Notes: generated by a model not told the origin, from the letters alone. A stretch of 64,000 nucleotides of DNA from Nocardia suismassiliense (GCF_900269665.1 NZ_LT985361.1:895361-959360); one strand, 5' to 3'; shown: positions 35,375 to 46,706, counted from the first letter of the stretch. Numbers and translations: made by a program.

Positions 35375-36121
35375 GTGTTGCACGACGAAGGCGGAGCGGG
35401 GGTGCCGATCCTGCTGCTGCACGGACTGATGGGCAGCGCCCGGACCTGGCACGACCAACTGGACTGGCTGCGCGACTACGGCCACGTCTACACCTTCGAT
35501 GCCGCGGGCCACGGCAGACCGGCGCCTGCCGAACTGACCACCGAGGCTTTCGTCGCCGACCTGACCGCCGCCACCGCGGGCATCACCGAGCCCATGGTGG
35601 TGATCGGGCACTCGATGGGCGCGCTGCACGGCTGGGTCTTCGCCGCGACGCACCCCGAGCGGGTGCGCGCGCTGGTGATCGAGGACATCGCCCCCGATTT
35701 CACCGGCCGCACGGCGGCGAACTGGGCGGCGATGATCGAGGCGTGGCCGCAACCGTTTCCGGACGCGGCGGCGGTGCTGAAGTTCTTCGGGCCGGTCGCC
35801 GGGCGGTACTTCCTCAACTCGTTCGAGCACGGTTCGGACGGCTACCGGCTGCACGGCTCGGTCGCGACCTTCCGCGACATCTCCGAGGAATGGGGCAGTC
35901 GCGACTTCTGGCCGCAGTGGCACGCCATCCGCGTGCCCGCCCTGCTGCTGGAGGGCGAGCACACCATCACCCCGCCCGGCCAGATGCGTCGGATGGCCGA
36001 GGTCCACCCCGACGCCGAGCACGTACTCGTCACCGGCGCAGCGCATCTCGTGCACGACGACCAACCCGAGCACTACCGCGCCGAGGTCGAACGTTTCCTC
36101 CGCCGCGTCCTGAACCCGTAG
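35375..36121 (+). CDS. Alpha/beta fold hydrolase
   Basis: Hydrolase of 248 aa in the position of Rv3591c. The oxyanion motif HGLMGSA follows the first strand, nucleophile Ser is in VIGHSMGALHG, acid Asp is expected after VPALLLEGEH, and the His in GAAHLVHDD. No signal peptide. GTG at 35375 begins the first conserved strand; there is no good ribosome site, so a start slightly upstream is possible. Substrate unknown. Convergent with mutY. Confidence 0.85.
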   Translation: MLHDEGGAGVPILLLHGLMGSARTWHDQLDWLRDYGHVYTFDAAGHGRPAPAELTTEAFVADLTAATAGITEPMVVIGHSMGALHGWVFAATHPERVRALVIEDIAPDFTGRTAANWAAMIEAWPQPFPDAAAVLKFFGPVAGRYFLNSFEHGSDGYRLHGSVATFRDISEEWGSRDFWPQWHAIRVPALLLEGEHTITPPGQMRRMAEVHPDAEHVLVTGAAHLVHDDQPEHYRAEVERFLRRVLNP

Positions 36122-36143
36122 CGCTCGGCACAGCCGCACACGG

Positions 36144-37040
36144 TCAGGCGTCGATACCACCTTCGCCGGCGAGGGCGAACAGGCCGTCGACGGTCTGCTC
36201 GATCAGCCCGTCGACCAGTAGCGAGTCCAGCGCGCGGGCCCGCTGGCCTGGGTCGCGCGGCCACGCCAGATCCAGCCGCACCCGTTCCACCGGACCGGTC
36301 GCGCCGCGCAGCACGTCGAGCAGGCGGCCGCGGGCTTGGCGGTCGGTGCCCTCGTATTTCTGTGTGCGGCGCACGATTTCGGAGACCGGTCGGCCCGCGG
36401 TGACCCACGCACAGGTCGGCAGCGGGCAGCGGGCACAGTCCGGTGTGCGGGCGGTGCACACCGTCGCGCCCAGCTCCATCAGCGCGGCCGAGAACACCGC
36501 GGCGCGGTCGATCTGTTGCGGCAGTAGGGCTTCGGTCTCCGGCAGATCGCGCGAGGACGGGTTGCCGGCCTCGGCCCGCCCGTGCACGGCGCGGGCGACC
36601 ACCCGGCGCACATTGGTGTCGACCACCGGAACCCGTTGGCCGTAGGCGAAACACGCGACCGCCCGCGCGGTGTACGCCCCGATGCCGGGCAGGCTGAGCA
36701 GCACCTCGACGTCGGCGGGCACCTCGTCGCCGTGCTCGGCCGCCAGCACCCTGGCGCACTCGTGCAGCCGCAGCGCGCGGCGCGGATAGCCGAGTTTGCC
36801 CCAGGCCCGCAGCACCTCGGCCTGCGAGGAGGCCGCCATCGCCGACGGCACCGGCCAGCGCGCCACCCACTCGCGCCAGATCGGCTCGACCCGGACCACC
36901 GGCGTCTGCTGCAGCATGATCTCGCTCATCAGGATCTGCCACGCGGTCACCTCGGCCCGACGCCACGGCAGGTCGCGTGCGGTCTCGGCGTACCAGTCGA
37001 GCAACACGTCCGCGTCGATGCTGTTCGGAGCTTTCCTCAC
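36144..37040 (-). CDS. mutY: A/G-specific adenine glycosylase
   Basis: Removes adenine mispaired with 8-oxoguanine. Protein of 298 aa. Catalytic Glu is in SEIMLQQTPV, the helix-hairpin-helix LPGIGAYTARAVA leads to the Asp in VPVVDTNVRR, and the 4Fe-4S cluster Cys follow the C-x6-C-x2-C-x5-C spacing (CTARTPDCARCPLPTC). The C-terminal MutT-like domain is largely lacking, as in mycobacterial MutY. GTG at 37040 has AGGA upstream. Divergent from carbonic anhydrase. Confidence 0.95.
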   Translation of the reverse strand: MRKAPNSIDADVLLDWYAETARDLPWRRAEVTAWQILMSEIMLQQTPVVRVEPIWREWVARWPVPSAMAASSQAEVLRAWGKLGYPRRALRLHECARVLAAEHGDEVPADVEVLLSLPGIGAYTARAVACFAYGQRVPVVDTNVRRVVARAVHGRAEAGNPSSRDLPETEALLPQQIDRAAVFSAALMELGATVCTARTPDCARCPLPTCAWVTAGRPVSEIVRRTQKYEGTDRQARGRLLDVLRGATGPVERVRLDLAWPRDPGQRARALDSLLVDGLIEQTVDGLFALAGEGGIDA

Positions 37041-37130
37041 TGTTCCTGTCCTACTGCTGCCGGTCGGTATTTGCCGACCTGTAACCAAACGAACTGGCTG
37101 GTAACACGAGCCTTGTGCACAATGATCGGT

Positions 37131-37754
37131 ATGCCTGATTCCAATCCGGTCAGTGCCTGGAAGTCTTTGCGTGAAGGCAACGACCGTTTCGTCTCCGGTG
37201 CGCTGCTGCATCCTAGCCAGGGCGCCAACGACCGAGCCAAGCTCGTCAGCGGCCAGCATCCGTCCGCAATCCTGTTCGGCTGCGGTGACTCCCGAGTCGC
37301 CGCCGAGTTGATCTTCGATCAGGGACTCGGTGACATGTTCGTGGTGCGCACCGCGGGCCACGTCGTCGACAGCTCGGTGCTCGGCTCGATCGAGTACGGG
37401 GTCCAGGTGCTCGACGTGCCGCTGATCGTGGTGCTCGGCCACGACAGCTGCGGCGCGGTGAAGGCCACCATCGACGCGCTCGACGGCGGTGAGGTGCCCG
37501 GCGGATTCATCCGCAGCGTGGTCGAGAAGGTCACGCCGTCCATTCTGATCGGCCGCCGGGAGGGCCTGTCCACCGTCGACGAGATGGAGGCCAGGCACGT
37601 GGTCGAGACGAGCAGGCTGCTCATGCAGCGGTCGATGATCATCTCGCAGCGGGTGGCGACCGGTGAGCTCGCGATCGCCTGTGTCACATACAAGCTCGCC
37701 GACGGCCAGGTGAAGTTGCAGCGTGTCGTCGGCAACATCGGCGAGCTCGCCTGA
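37131..37754 (+). CDS. Beta-carbonic anhydrase
   Basis: Zinc enzyme of 207 aa interconverting CO2 and bicarbonate. The zinc ligand motif CGDSR and GHDSCGAV (H-x2-C) are intact. Orthologous in place and sequence to Rv3588c (CanB). ATG at 37131 gives the family-standard start MPDSNPVSAWK; an ATG at 37122 would add three residues. It faces mutY across a 90-bp promoter gap. Confidence 0.95.
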   Translation: MPDSNPVSAWKSLREGNDRFVSGALLHPSQGANDRAKLVSGQHPSAILFGCGDSRVAAELIFDQGLGDMFVVRTAGHVVDSSVLGSIEYGVQVLDVPLIVVLGHDSCGAVKATIDALDGGEVPGGFIRSVVEKVTPSILIGRREGLSTVDEMEARHVVETSRLLMQRSMIISQRVATGELAIACVTYKLADGQVKLQRVVGNIGELA

Positions 37755-37876
37755 GCCGGGGTCGCTGGAGTTTCCCCTGCGTGCGGGCCGGAATTTACTC
37801 GCCACGATCACCTATTCCGGACCGACACGCCGCAGGCATGAGTCGCTGCGCCCGATGGTGCCCTTACCGTTGAGGC

Positions 37877-38566
37877 GTGCTGGAACCGAATGGACCGCTG
37901 CCACCGGAGATCTATTGGCGTCGTCGCGCATTGGCGATCGGCGCCCTGGTCGTCGCGTTGGCGCTGGTCATCTGGCTGGTACTGACGGTCTCCCGCGGCG
38001 GCGACTCGCCCGGTGACTCGAAGCCCGTCGCGGCGAGCTCGTCGTCCAGTACGACGAGCAAGCCCGCCGATGCCTCGACGACGAAGGCCGCGGAGCCGAG
38101 CGAATCCGGCACGCCCGCACCGTCGAGCGCCGCCTCGTCGGCGTCGAACGAGCCTGCCTCGGCGCCGGGTCAGTGCCCCGATCAGTCGCTGGCCATCAAG
38201 ATCAGCGTGGATCAGCCGACCTACCGGGTCGGCGAGCAGCCGAACTTCCGGATCGTCATCACCAACATCTCCAGCGTGCTGTGCCAGCGCGATATGAACC
38301 TGGCACAGATCCAGGCCTCGGTGCTCTCGCTGGACGGCCAGCGCCGGTTCTGGACCAGTTCGGACTGTTCGCCGGTGGACGAGTCGAACGCGCGCAACCT
38401 GAAAGCCGGTGAGCAGGCGCTGTTCACGGTGCGCTGGTCGGGCACCACGTCGCAGCAGGGCTGCGTCGGCGAGCGGGTGCCGGTGCCCGCGGGCGCCTAT
38501 CAGGTCATCGCACAATTCGGTTCGCTGCACAGCTCGCCGGAGCCGTTCAACCTGACCACCACCTGA
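37877..38566 (+). CDS. Membrane-anchored protein with Ser/Ala-rich linker (Rv3587c type)
   Basis: Protein of 229 aa. A short cytoplasmic N-terminus (LEPNGPLPPEIYWRRR) precedes one membrane segment (residues about 18-40). A 55-residue Ser/Thr/Ala/Pro linker leads to an extracytoplasmic beta-rich domain with four Cys, probably two disulfides. GTG at 37877 is 6 bases after TACCGT (37865-37870), fitting a leaderless transcript. Function unknown. Convergent with radA at 25 bp, where M. tuberculosis has disA in between. Confidence 0.85.
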   Translation: MLEPNGPLPPEIYWRRRALAIGALVVALALVIWLVLTVSRGGDSPGDSKPVAASSSSSTTSKPADASTTKAAEPSESGTPAPSSAASSASNEPASAPGQCPDQSLAIKISVDQPTYRVGEQPNFRIVITNISSVLCQRDMNLAQIQASVLSLDGQRRFWTSSDCSPVDESNARNLKAGEQALFTVRWSGTTSQQGCVGERVPVPAGAYQVIAQFGSLHSSPEPFNLTTT

Positions 38567-38591
38567 GCCGCCGCGAATTCGGCTGGCCCCG

Positions 38592-40004
38592 TTAGAAATC
38601 GGGTGCCACCTCGGTCGCCTCCTTCGTCGCGCGCCGCTTGCGGGTGCCGGTGATGCGGATGGCCGCGCGCACGTCGGCGACCTCGTGGATCTTCATGCCG
38701 CCGCGCTTCAGCGGGGCGTAGCCCGGCGGCACCAGCGCGGTGGTGAAGCCGAGCCGCTCGGCCTCGGCCAGCCTGCGTTCGAGCCCGGTCACCTTGCGTA
38801 CCTCGCCGGCCAGCCCGACCTCGCCCAGGATCACCCAGCCCGCCGGAATCGCTACCTCCGAGTTGGCGCTGGCGATGGCGAGCGTGATGGCCAGGTCGGC
38901 GGCGGGCTCCAGCAGGCGCATGCCGCCGACCGTCGCGGCGTACACATCGGACTTGCCGATGAACACCTTGCCCCGGCTCTGCAGCACGGCGAGCACCATG
39001 GCGACCCGGTTGTAGTCGAGGCCGCTGACCGCGCGGCGCGGATTCGGGATCTCGGTCTCCACCGTCAGGCCCTGCACCTCGGCGACCAGCGGCCGCTTGC
39101 CGTCCATCGCCACGGTGACCGCGGTGCCGGGCACCGAATCGGTGCGGTGGTGCAGGAACAGCCCGGACGGGTCGTCGACGCAGGCGATGCCGTCCTCGTG
39201 CAGTTCGAAACAACCGACCTCGTCGGCGCTGCCGAAACGGTTCTTGATGCCGCGCACCATGCGCAGCGTCGAATTCTTGTCGCCCTCGAACTGCAGCACC
39301 ACGTCCACGAGGTGTTCCAGCGTGCGCGGGCCCGCGACATTGCCGTCCTTGGTGACATGGCCCACCAGCAGCACCGCGATCCCGGTCGCCTTGGCCAGCG
39401 AGGTCAGCGCGGCGGTGACCGCACGCACCTGGGTGACACCGCCGATCACGCCGTCCACCTCGGGGGCGAGCATGGTCTGCACCGAGTCGACCACCAGCAG
39501 CGTCGGCCGCACCTGCTCGACATGCCCGAGCACGATCGACAGATCGGACTCCGCGGCCAGATACACCCGCTCGTGCACCGCGCCGGTGCGGTCGGCCCGC
39601 AGCCGCACCTGGCCCGCCGACTCCTCGGCGGTGACGTAGAGCGCCTTCGCGTCGTTCTGTCTGGCCCAGCGGTGCGCGACCTCGAGCAGCAGCGTCGACT
39701 TGCCGACGCCGGGCTCGCCGGACAGCAGCACCACCGAGCCGGGCACGACGCCGCCGCCGAGCACCCGGTCGAGCTCGCTGACCCCCGTCGACCGCGCCTG
39801 GGTGATCTTGGAGTCGATGGTGGAGATCGGGGCGGCGGCGGTGCTCGGCAGCATCGCGCGCCGGGCGGGGGAGCCTGCCCCCGTTGCCGCGACGGCGACC
39901 TCGTCGACGGTGCCCCACGCCCCGCAGTCGGGGCACTTACCCACCCACTTGGCGACCTCGTGCGTGCAGGCGGAGCACCGGAAGGTCGACTTGGTCTTTG
40001 CCAC
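38592..40004 (-). CDS. radA: DNA repair protein RadA
   Basis: RecA-like branch-migration helicase of 470 aa. The N-terminal zinc finger has Cys10, Cys13, Cys24 and Cys27. Walker [10 protein letters not shown] is at 96-104, the RadA-specific KNRFG lies mid-protein, and a Lon-like C-terminal domain follows. ATG at 40004. In M. tuberculosis disA is the neighbour on the 5' to 3' side; here the gene after radA is the convergent Rv3587c-type gene. Confidence 0.97.
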   Translation of the reverse strand: MAKTKSTFRCSACTHEVAKWVGKCPDCGAWGTVDEVAVAATGAGSPARRAMLPSTAAAPISTIDSKITQARSTGVSELDRVLGGGVVPGSVVLLSGEPGVGKSTLLLEVAHRWARQNDAKALYVTAEESAGQVRLRADRTGAVHERVYLAAESDLSIVLGHVEQVRPTLLVVDSVQTMLAPEVDGVIGGVTQVRAVTAALTSLAKATGIAVLLVGHVTKDGNVAGPRTLEHLVDVVLQFEGDKNSTLRMVRGIKNRFGSADEVGCFELHEDGIACVDDPSGLFLHHRTDSVPGTAVTVAMDGKRPLVAEVQGLTVETEIPNPRRAVSGLDYNRVAMVLAVLQSRGKVFIGKSDVYAATVGGMRLLEPAADLAITLAIASANSEVAIPAGWVILGEVGLAGEVRKVTGLERRLAEAERLGFTTALVPPGYAPLKRGGMKIHEVADVRAAIRITGTRKRRATKEATEVAPDF

Positions 40005-40073
40005 ACGCGCACCTTACGTACCGCGTCCGACAACAAGGCCGCCGTCGGCTCCCGCAGGACGGCGTGGCGGCAT

Positions 40074-40111
40074 AAACGAACGGCTGCCGCATCCGAGGAT
40101 GTGGCAGCCGT
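40074..40111 (-). terminator. Terminator of the LpqE-like gene
   Basis: ACGGCTGCCGCATCC (40080-40094) pairs with GGATGTGGCAGCCGT (40097-40111) with one mismatch. Read on the minus strand TCGTTT follows. It lies between the LpqE-like stop and the radA start. Confidence 0.75.
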
Positions 40112-40132
40112 CTCGTAAAGAGGCCTATACGG

Positions 40133-40858
40133 TCAGTGTCCGCCGCCCTTGTGCTCGACCTCGGCCGGGCCGGAGAGGTCCGACTCGTGCCGCTCGGTGT
40201 GCGTGCCGGCGTCGACCGGCACCTGGACCTGCACGGTGCCGTTCTGCTTGAAGTTGAACGCCACGTTGTAAGTGAGGCCCGGGGTGATGTCCCTGGTCAG
40301 CCCCGTGATCTCGATCAGGATCGGCTGGGCCGCCGGATCGTCGGTGGCCACGGGTGCGGTGGCGTGGTCGTCGCCGTGCGCGTCCGGGGTGCCGGGCTTG
40401 GCCGAGGTCGGAGCCGCACTGTGCGAGTCGCCCGCCTGCGTGGCGGGCCGGACCGGCTTGGTGGCCGCGACCACGGTCTGCTGCGGGGCCAGCTCCACCT
40501 TCGACTTGCCCGCGGCCGGCGTGATCTTCACCGTGCCGAGGTCGGAGGTGAGGCTGGTCAGCTCGTCGGGCACCGACGGGCTGTTGTTGATGATCGACAG
40601 GGCGATGACCGCCTTGCCGCCCTTGGTGTTGGTGTACTCGGTGCCACCGGCGGGATAGACGATGTGCACGTTGCGCAGCGCGATCTTGCCGACGTCGGCG
40701 GTGTTGCCGTTGATCGCGGCCACCTGGTCGGCGGTCTGCGAGATCTGGCCCGAGCTACAGCCGGTCAGCGCGATCGCCGCGCAGGCGGCGAGTGCGGCAA
40801 CCGGCACGATGCGACGTCGCGCCTTTTTCAGGGCGGTCACAGCTTTCAGGGCAGTCAC
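40133..40858 (-). CDS. LpqE-like lipoprotein
   Basis: Lipoprotein of 241 aa. The signal peptide with basic start (KKARRR) ends in the lipobox LTGC near residue 33. The mature domain has DUF461/PCuAC-like strands (GKIALRNVHIVYP..., ALSIINNSP). An inserted His/Asp/Ala-rich stretch (DAHGDDHATAP) and a His-rich end (ERHESDLSGPAEVEHKGGGH) suggest metal contact. GTG at 40858 is chosen for GGAGGG 7 bases upstream. Matches Rv3584 in place, divergent from carD. Confidence 0.85.
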   Translation of the reverse strand: MTALKAVTALKKARRRIVPVAALAACAAIALTGCSSGQISQTADQVAAINGNTADVGKIALRNVHIVYPAGGTEYTNTKGGKAVIALSIINNSPSVPDELTSLTSDLGTVKITPAAGKSKVELAPQQTVVAATKPVRPATQAGDSHSAAPTSAKPGTPDAHGDDHATAPVATDDPAAQPILIEITGLTRDITPGLTYNVAFNFKQNGTVQVQVPVDAGTHTERHESDLSGPAEVEHKGGGH

Positions 40859-41691
<833 letters not shown>

Positions 41692-41693
41692 CC

Positions 41694-42419
41694 GTGAACA
41701 AACTCGACAACGGTGCTCGTCTCACCGACGGAACCGTCGTTGCTTTGGTGCCTGCCGCCGGTCGTGGCGTGCGTCTGGGTGAAGCCACACCCAAGGCGTT
41801 CGTCCCGGTCGGCGGCAGCCCTATGGTCCGGCTCGCCGTCGAAGGCTTGATCGCCTCCGGCGCGGTCGACCGGATCATCGTTATGGTTCCCGCCGAATTC
41901 GTCGAGAGCGCCGTTGCCCTGCTGCCGCCCTCGGATTCGGTACACGTGGTCGTCGGCGGCGCCGAACGCATCGACTCGGTGCGGGCAGGCCTCGCCGCCG
42001 CACCCGAGGCCGCCTACTACCTCGTGCACGATGCTGCGCGCGCGCTGACGCCACCCGAGCTCATCGCCCGGGTCGCCGCCGAGCTGCGCGCCGGACATCT
42101 CGCCGTGGTCCCCGCGCTGCCGGTCACCGACACCATCAAGTCCGTCGACGCGGCAGGCGCGGTCACCGGCACGCCGGACCGCGCGCAACTGCGCGCCATC
42201 CAGACTCCGCAGGGTTTCGCCGCCGAACTGCTGCGCTCGGCCTACCTCTCCGAGGGCGTCCAGGCCACCGACGACGCCGGGCTCGTCGAACTGCTCGGCA
42301 CCCAGGTGCACACCATCCCGGGCGACCCGTTGGCTTTCAAGATCACCACCCCGCTCGACCTGGTGCTCGCGCACGCGGTGCTCGACGGCGCCGACGCCCG
42401 GCGGGCGGTGGCCCGATGA
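41694..42419 (+). CDS. ispD: 2-C-methyl-D-erythritol 4-phosphate cytidylyltransferase
   Basis: Third step of the MEP isoprenoid pathway: makes CDP-methylerythritol. Protein of 241 aa with the nucleotide-binding [19 protein letters not shown], the HDAARAL motif and [12 protein letters not shown] at 41694, 2 bp after carD. The stop overlaps the ispF start. Confidence 0.96.
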   Translation: MNKLDNGARLTDGTVVALVPAAGRGVRLGEATPKAFVPVGGSPMVRLAVEGLIASGAVDRIIVMVPAEFVESAVALLPPSDSVHVVVGGAERIDSVRAGLAAAPEAAYYLVHDAARALTPPELIARVAAELRAGHLAVVPALPVTDTIKSVDAAGAVTGTPDRAQLRAIQTPQGFAAELLRSAYLSEGVQATDDAGLVELLGTQVHTIPGDPLAFKITTPLDLVLAHAVLDGADARRAVAR

Positions 42420-42889
42420 CCATGCGCGTCGGCATCGGCAGCGATGTGCACCCGATCGAAGCGGGCCGCCCCTGCTGGATGGCGGGTCTGCTCTTCGACG
42501 GCGACGACGGCTGCGCCGGACACTCCGACGGCGACGTCGCCGCGCACGCGCTCTGCGACGCGTTGCTGTCGGCGGCCGGGCTCGGCGACGTCGGCGCGGT
42601 GTTCGGCACCGGGCGTCCGGAATGGGCGGGTGTCTCCGGCGCCGCCATGCTGAAGGAAGTGCGCAGGCTGCTCGACGAGGCCGGTTTCGAGATCGTCAAC
42701 GCGGCGGTCCAGGTGATCGGCAATCGACCCAAGATCGGCCCGCGCCGCGGCGAAGCCCAGCAGGTGCTCGGCGAACTGCTCGACGCGCCGGTCTCGGTTT
42801 CCGGAACTACCACCGACGGCCTCGGCCTCACCGGCCGCGGCGAGGGCATTGCCGCGATTGCAACCGCCCTGCTACAAGCCTGTCGCTGA
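42416..42889 (+). CDS. ispF: 2-C-methyl-D-erythritol 2,4-cyclodiphosphate synthase
   Basis: Fifth MEP-pathway step. Protein of 157 aa. Metal-binding Asp and His are in GIGSDVHP and the [11 protein letters not shown] motif, and [15 protein letters not shown] near the end is standard. The start overlaps the ispD stop (ATGA). The intermediate kinase IspE is not in this window. Confidence 0.96.
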   Translation: MTMRVGIGSDVHPIEAGRPCWMAGLLFDGDDGCAGHSDGDVAAHALCDALLSAAGLGDVGAVFGTGRPEWAGVSGAAMLKEVRRLLDEAGFEIVNAAVQVIGNRPKIGPRRGEAQQVLGELLDAPVSVSGTTTDGLGLTGRGEGIAAIATALLQACR

Positions 42890-42954
42890 CCCAGCTCCGA
42901 CGGACCTGAACCGGGTCCGGATACAGGCCTATCTACCAGCTAGGATCGAACGCC

Positions 42955-44385
42955 GTGACATTGCGCCTTTTTGACACCGACACGCGGACCATGCGCGACT
43001 TCGCGCCCTTGGTCCCCGGCCGCGCGTCGGTGTACCTGTGTGGCGCCACCGTGCAGGGCGCCCCGCACATCGGTCATGTGCGCAGCGGTGTCGCCTTCGA
43101 CGTGCTGCGCCGCTGGCTGCTCGCGCACGACTACGACGTGTGGTTCATCCGCAATGTCACCGACATCGAAGACAAGATCCTGATCAAGGCCGCCGAGGCA
43201 GGCAGGCCGTGGTGGGAGTGGGCGGCCACCTTCGAGCGCGCCTTCGACAACGCCTACGAGACCCTCGGCGTGCTGCCGCCGTCGGCGCAACCGCGGGCCA
43301 CCGGCCACATCACCCAGATGATCGAGATGATGCAGCGGTTGATCGACCGCGGGCATGCGTACCCGTCCGAGGGCAACGTCTACTTCGACGTGCTGAGCTA
43401 CCCCGAGTACGGCAGCCTGTCCGGGCATCGGCTCGAGGACGTGGCCCAGGGCGAGAGCGCGGGCGAAGGCAAACGCGACCCGCGCGACTTCACCCTGTGG
43501 AAGGCCGCCAAGCCGGGCGAACCCACCTGGCCGTCGCCGTGGGGGCCCGGCCGGCCGGGCTGGCACCTGGAATGCTCCGCGATGGCCGAGTTCTATCTCG
43601 GTCCCGAATTCGACATCCATTGCGGCGGTATGGATCTGGTGTTCCCGCACCACGAGAACGAAATCGCCCAATCCAAGTGCGCCGGTGACGGTTTCGCCCG
43701 CTACTGGCTGCACAACGGCTGGGTGACCATGGGCGGCGAGAAGATGTCCAAGTCGCTCGGCAACGTGCTCTCGGTGCCCAACGTGCTCAAACACGTTCGC
43801 GCCGTGGAACTTCGGTTCTACCTCGGTAGCGCGCACTACCGCTCGAAGCTGGAGTACTCGGACAAGGCGCTGCACGATGCCGCCCAGTCCTATCAGCGCA
43901 TCGAGGCGTTCGTGCATCGCACCGTGGATCGCGCGGGCGAGGTGCCGGTCGGCAAGTGGACCGACGCGTTCGCCGCGGCCATCGACGACGACCTCGCCGT
44001 GCCCAAGGCGCTGGCCGAGATCCATCACGTCGTGCACGAGGGCAACAAGGCGCTCGAAGCGGGCGCGATCGACAGCGCACGGGACCTGGCCGGACAGGTC
44101 CGCGCCATGCTCGGTATCCTCGGTGTCGACCCGCTGGATCCGCACTGGTTCACCCCACGCGACTCGTCGGCGGCACTGGGCGCGCTCGACGTGCTGGTGC
44201 GCGCCGAGCTCGACCGCCGTCAACAGGCGCGAGCAGACAAGGATTGGGCGAGCGCCGACGCCGCCCGCGATCGATTGCAGGCAGCCGGAATCGAGGTCAC
44301 CGACACGCAAAATGGGCCGGAATGGGCCCTTGGCGCTGCGCCGCACACGGGGCCGGACGCGTCACAATCTGGAAAGGCCGGGTAA
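42955..44385 (+). CDS. cysS: Cysteinyl-tRNA synthetase
   Basis: Class I synthetase of 476 aa. Zinc and cysteine ligands are in [23 protein letters not shown] (HIGH region), SAMAEFYLG and HHENEIAQS, with KMSKSLGN present. GTG at 42955 lies 8 bases after TAGGAT (42941-42946), fitting a leaderless transcript. It follows ispF by 65 bp and overlaps the methyltransferase gene (TAATG). Confidence 0.96.
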   Translation: MTLRLFDTDTRTMRDFAPLVPGRASVYLCGATVQGAPHIGHVRSGVAFDVLRRWLLAHDYDVWFIRNVTDIEDKILIKAAEAGRPWWEWAATFERAFDNAYETLGVLPPSAQPRATGHITQMIEMMQRLIDRGHAYPSEGNVYFDVLSYPEYGSLSGHRLEDVAQGESAGEGKRDPRDFTLWKAAKPGEPTWPSPWGPGRPGWHLECSAMAEFYLGPEFDIHCGGMDLVFPHHENEIAQSKCAGDGFARYWLHNGWVTMGGEKMSKSLGNVLSVPNVLKHVRAVELRFYLGSAHYRSKLEYSDKALHDAAQSYQRIEAFVHRTVDRAGEVPVGKWTDAFAAAIDDDLAVPKALAEIHHVVHEGNKALEAGAIDSARDLAGQVRAMLGILGVDPLDPHWFTPRDSSAALGALDVLVRAELDRRQQARADKDWASADAARDRLQAAGIEVTDTQNGPEWALGAAPHTGPDASQSGKAG

Positions 44386-45365
44386 TGGCAGGCAATTCGC
44401 AGCGTCGTGGTGCGATCCGCAAGGGCGGCACCAAGAAGGGTGCCGTCGTCGGCTCCGGCGGTAAGCGCAGGCGCGGGCTCGAAGGCCGCGGCGCGACCCC
44501 GCCTGCCGAGGCGCGCCCCAAGCACCCCGCCGCGAAGCGGGCCGCTGCTGCCGCCAAGGCCGCGGCCAAGGCCAGCGGTGGTCCTCGGGGCAGCGCGGGT
44601 CGCGCGGCCGGCCGCAAGGACGACGACAGCCCGGAGATGGTGCTCGGTCGCAATCCGGTGGTCGAGTGCCTGCGTGCGGGCGTGCCCGCCTCGGCCCTGT
44701 ACGTGGCTCTGGGTGCCGAGAACGATGAACGGCTCTCCGAGAGCGTGAAGATGGCCGCTGACGCGGGCATCTCCATTCTCGAGGTGCCGCGCGGTGACCT
44801 GGATCGGTTGAGCGCCAACGGTTTGCACCAGGGCGTGGCCCTGCAGGTGCCGCCGTACCGCTACGCCCACCCGGACGACCTGCTCGCCGAGGTGCGCAAT
44901 TCGCCGGAGCCCGCCCTGCTGGTGGCGCTGGACAACATCACCGATCCGCGCAACCTCGGCGCCGTGATCCGCTCGGTGGCCGCCTTCGGTGGGCAGGGCG
45001 TGCTGATCCCGCAGCGCCGCAGCGCCAGTGTCAGCGCGGTCGCCTGGCGTACCAGCGCCGGTGCCGCCGCAAGGCTGCCCGTCGCGCGGGCCACGAATTT
45101 GACTCGCACGCTGAAGGATTGGGCCTCGCAGGGCATTCAGATCGTCGGCCTCGACGCCGGCGGCGACACCACCCTCGACGACTTCGACGGTCGCGAGCCC
45201 ACCGTCATCGTGGTCGGCTCGGAGGGCAAGGGCCTGTCCCGCCTGGTGCGCGAGAACTGCGACTCGATCCTCGGCATCCCGATGGCGGGCCCGGTCGAGT
45301 CCCTCAACGCCTCGGTCGCCGCGGGCGTCGTCCTCGCCGAGATTGCCCGGCAGCGCCGGGTCTGA
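44385..45365 (+). CDS. 23S rRNA 2'-O-ribose methyltransferase, TrmH/RlmB family
   Basis: SPOUT-class methyltransferase of 326 aa. The core starts at [13 protein letters not shown] near residue 84, with knot motifs [27 protein letters not shown] and [18 protein letters not shown]. About 80 residues before it are Lys/Arg/Ala-rich and disordered, a common actinobacterial extension that may bind rRNA. It overlaps the cysS stop by one base with GGAAAGG as ribosome site. Confidence 0.94.
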   Translation: MAGNSQRRGAIRKGGTKKGAVVGSGGKRRRGLEGRGATPPAEARPKHPAAKRAAAAAKAAAKASGGPRGSAGRAAGRKDDDSPEMVLGRNPVVECLRAGVPASALYVALGAENDERLSESVKMAADAGISILEVPRGDLDRLSANGLHQGVALQVPPYRYAHPDDLLAEVRNSPEPALLVALDNITDPRNLGAVIRSVAAFGGQGVLIPQRRSASVSAVAWRTSAGAAARLPVARATNLTRTLKDWASQGIQIVGLDAGGDTTLDDFDGREPTVIVVGSEGKGLSRLVRENCDSILGIPMAGPVESLNASVAAGVVLAEIARQRRV

Positions 45366-45515
45366 TTCGCCGCGGAAACGGGCGAGGCCCGGTCCCGCTC
45401 CGCTCGAAATCCGCAGTCGGGCCGATCGGTCGCGTCATGGACGCCGGCCGGTCGACGCGAAGTCGGGCCACGGCATTGGGCGGCAAATGGACTACACCCC
45501 CGTAGAATTCGGCGT

Positions 45516-45794
45516 GTGGTCATACCCAATCAGCCCATCGGGAGTCCGGTCGAGCACCCGAACGCGACGGCGGTGCTGTGGCTCGGCGTCGCGAGTGTGC
45601 TCTGCTGTGGCGTGCTCGGGCCGGTGGCATGGGCGATGGGCAAGCGCGCGCTGGATCAGATCGAGGAGTCCAACGGCGCCTACGGTGGCCGCGTTCAGGT
45701 GGTGGTCGGGTACATCCTCGGCATCATCGGCACCATCTTCATGATCATCTTCGCGTTGCTCTATCTGATGATCCTGCTCGGCGGCAACGCCTAG
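45516..45794 (+). CDS. DUF4190 domain membrane protein
   Basis: Small membrane protein of 92 aa with two segments (residues about 18-42 and 60-88) and the DUF4190 pattern AVLWLGVASVLCCGVLGPVAWAMGKRAL. GTG at 45516 is exactly 7 bases after TAGAAT (45503-45508), a clean leaderless start. Function unknown. Confidence 0.86.
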   Translation: MVIPNQPIGSPVEHPNATAVLWLGVASVLCCGVLGPVAWAMGKRALDQIEESNGAYGGRVQVVVGYILGIIGTIFMIIFALLYLMILLGGNA

Positions 45795-45841
45795 GCCCAG
45801 GCGGTGATCCAGCCTTCGGATGCATCCGGCCGGGCCAGTCT

Positions 45842-46651
45842 CTAATCGAGGCTCGGCCGTTCCTGGTCACCCTTGTCGTCCCAGGCCGGCCATTCCTCGC
45901 TGACGCTGCCGGTCCACTGGGGTTGCCTGCGTTCCTTGAACGCCGCCATCGCCTCGCCGCCGTCGATGCTCTTGCCGACGTGCTCGTTCAGGTCGGACTC
46001 CAGCTGCCCGACCATGGTCGGGCTCATGCCGAGCCCCTCCCACAGCAGGCGCTTGGACATCGCCACCGGCAGCGGCGCGGAGCCGTTGGCGATGTCGTGC
46101 GCGACGGCCAGTGCCATCGGCAGCACCTCGCCGCCGGCCAGGCAGCCGTTGGCCAGGCCCATCGCCTTGGCCTCGTCCCCGTCGAAGGTGCGGCCGGTGA
46201 GCATGATGTCGGCGGCGTTGGCCATGCCGACCAGCCGGGGCAGCGTCCAGTGCGAGTAACCGTCGGCGAGCACGCCGCGCCGAATCTGATTGAGGCCGTA
46301 GACCGCGTCGCGCGCCATGTACCGCAGGTCGCACTGCAATGCGAGGGCGAGCCCGATGCCCACCGCGTGCCCGTTCACCGCGGCGATCACCGGCTTGCGC
46401 ACCCGCCACGGCGCGGGCTCGATGGTGGCGCTGACATCGCCGACCCGGCTCGATAGATCCGCGCCCGCGCAGAACGCGGGCGGTGTGCCGGTGATGACGA
46501 CGGCGCGAATGGCGTCTTCGGTATCGCAGCGGCGCAGCGCGGCACCCAGTTCGGCGGCCATCGCCGGGGTGAAGGCGTTCTGCTGAGCGGGCCGATTGAG
46601 CGTGAGCACGGCGATGCCCGCGGAGACATCGACGTGCAGTTCCGAACTCAT
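45842..46651 (-). CDS. Enoyl-CoA hydratase/isomerase family protein
   Basis: Crotonase-fold protein of 269 aa. Oxyanion-forming strands are in AFCAGADLSSR and NGHAVGIGLALALQCDLRY. The position of the catalytic Glu is occupied by Gln or Asn (GLNQIRRGV), so it may be an isomerase, hydrolase or hydratase. It lies 55 bp after an acyl-CoA dehydrogenase in the same direction, suggesting a joint fatty-acyl or branched-acyl pathway. Confidence 0.9.
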   Translation of the reverse strand: MSSELHVDVSAGIAVLTLNRPAQQNAFTPAMAAELGAALRRCDTEDAIRAVVITGTPPAFCAGADLSSRVGDVSATIEPAPWRVRKPVIAAVNGHAVGIGLALALQCDLRYMARDAVYGLNQIRRGVLADGYSHWTLPRLVGMANAADIMLTGRTFDGDEAKAMGLANGCLAGGEVLPMALAVAHDIANGSAPLPVAMSKRLLWEGLGMSPTMVGQLESDLNEHVGKSIDGGEAMAAFKERRQPQWTGSVSEEWPAWDDKGDQERPSLD

Positions 46652-46706
46652 GCCAGCGATGTTAGTCGAGCCTGGCCCGCACCGACCCGGCCCCGAAAAA
46701 CCTCAC

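Noticed and set aside
34786..36645. Long plus-strand frame through mhuD and the hydrolase
   Set aside because: It crosses a riboswitch and two well-supported genes in other frames, and is Arg-rich without domains.
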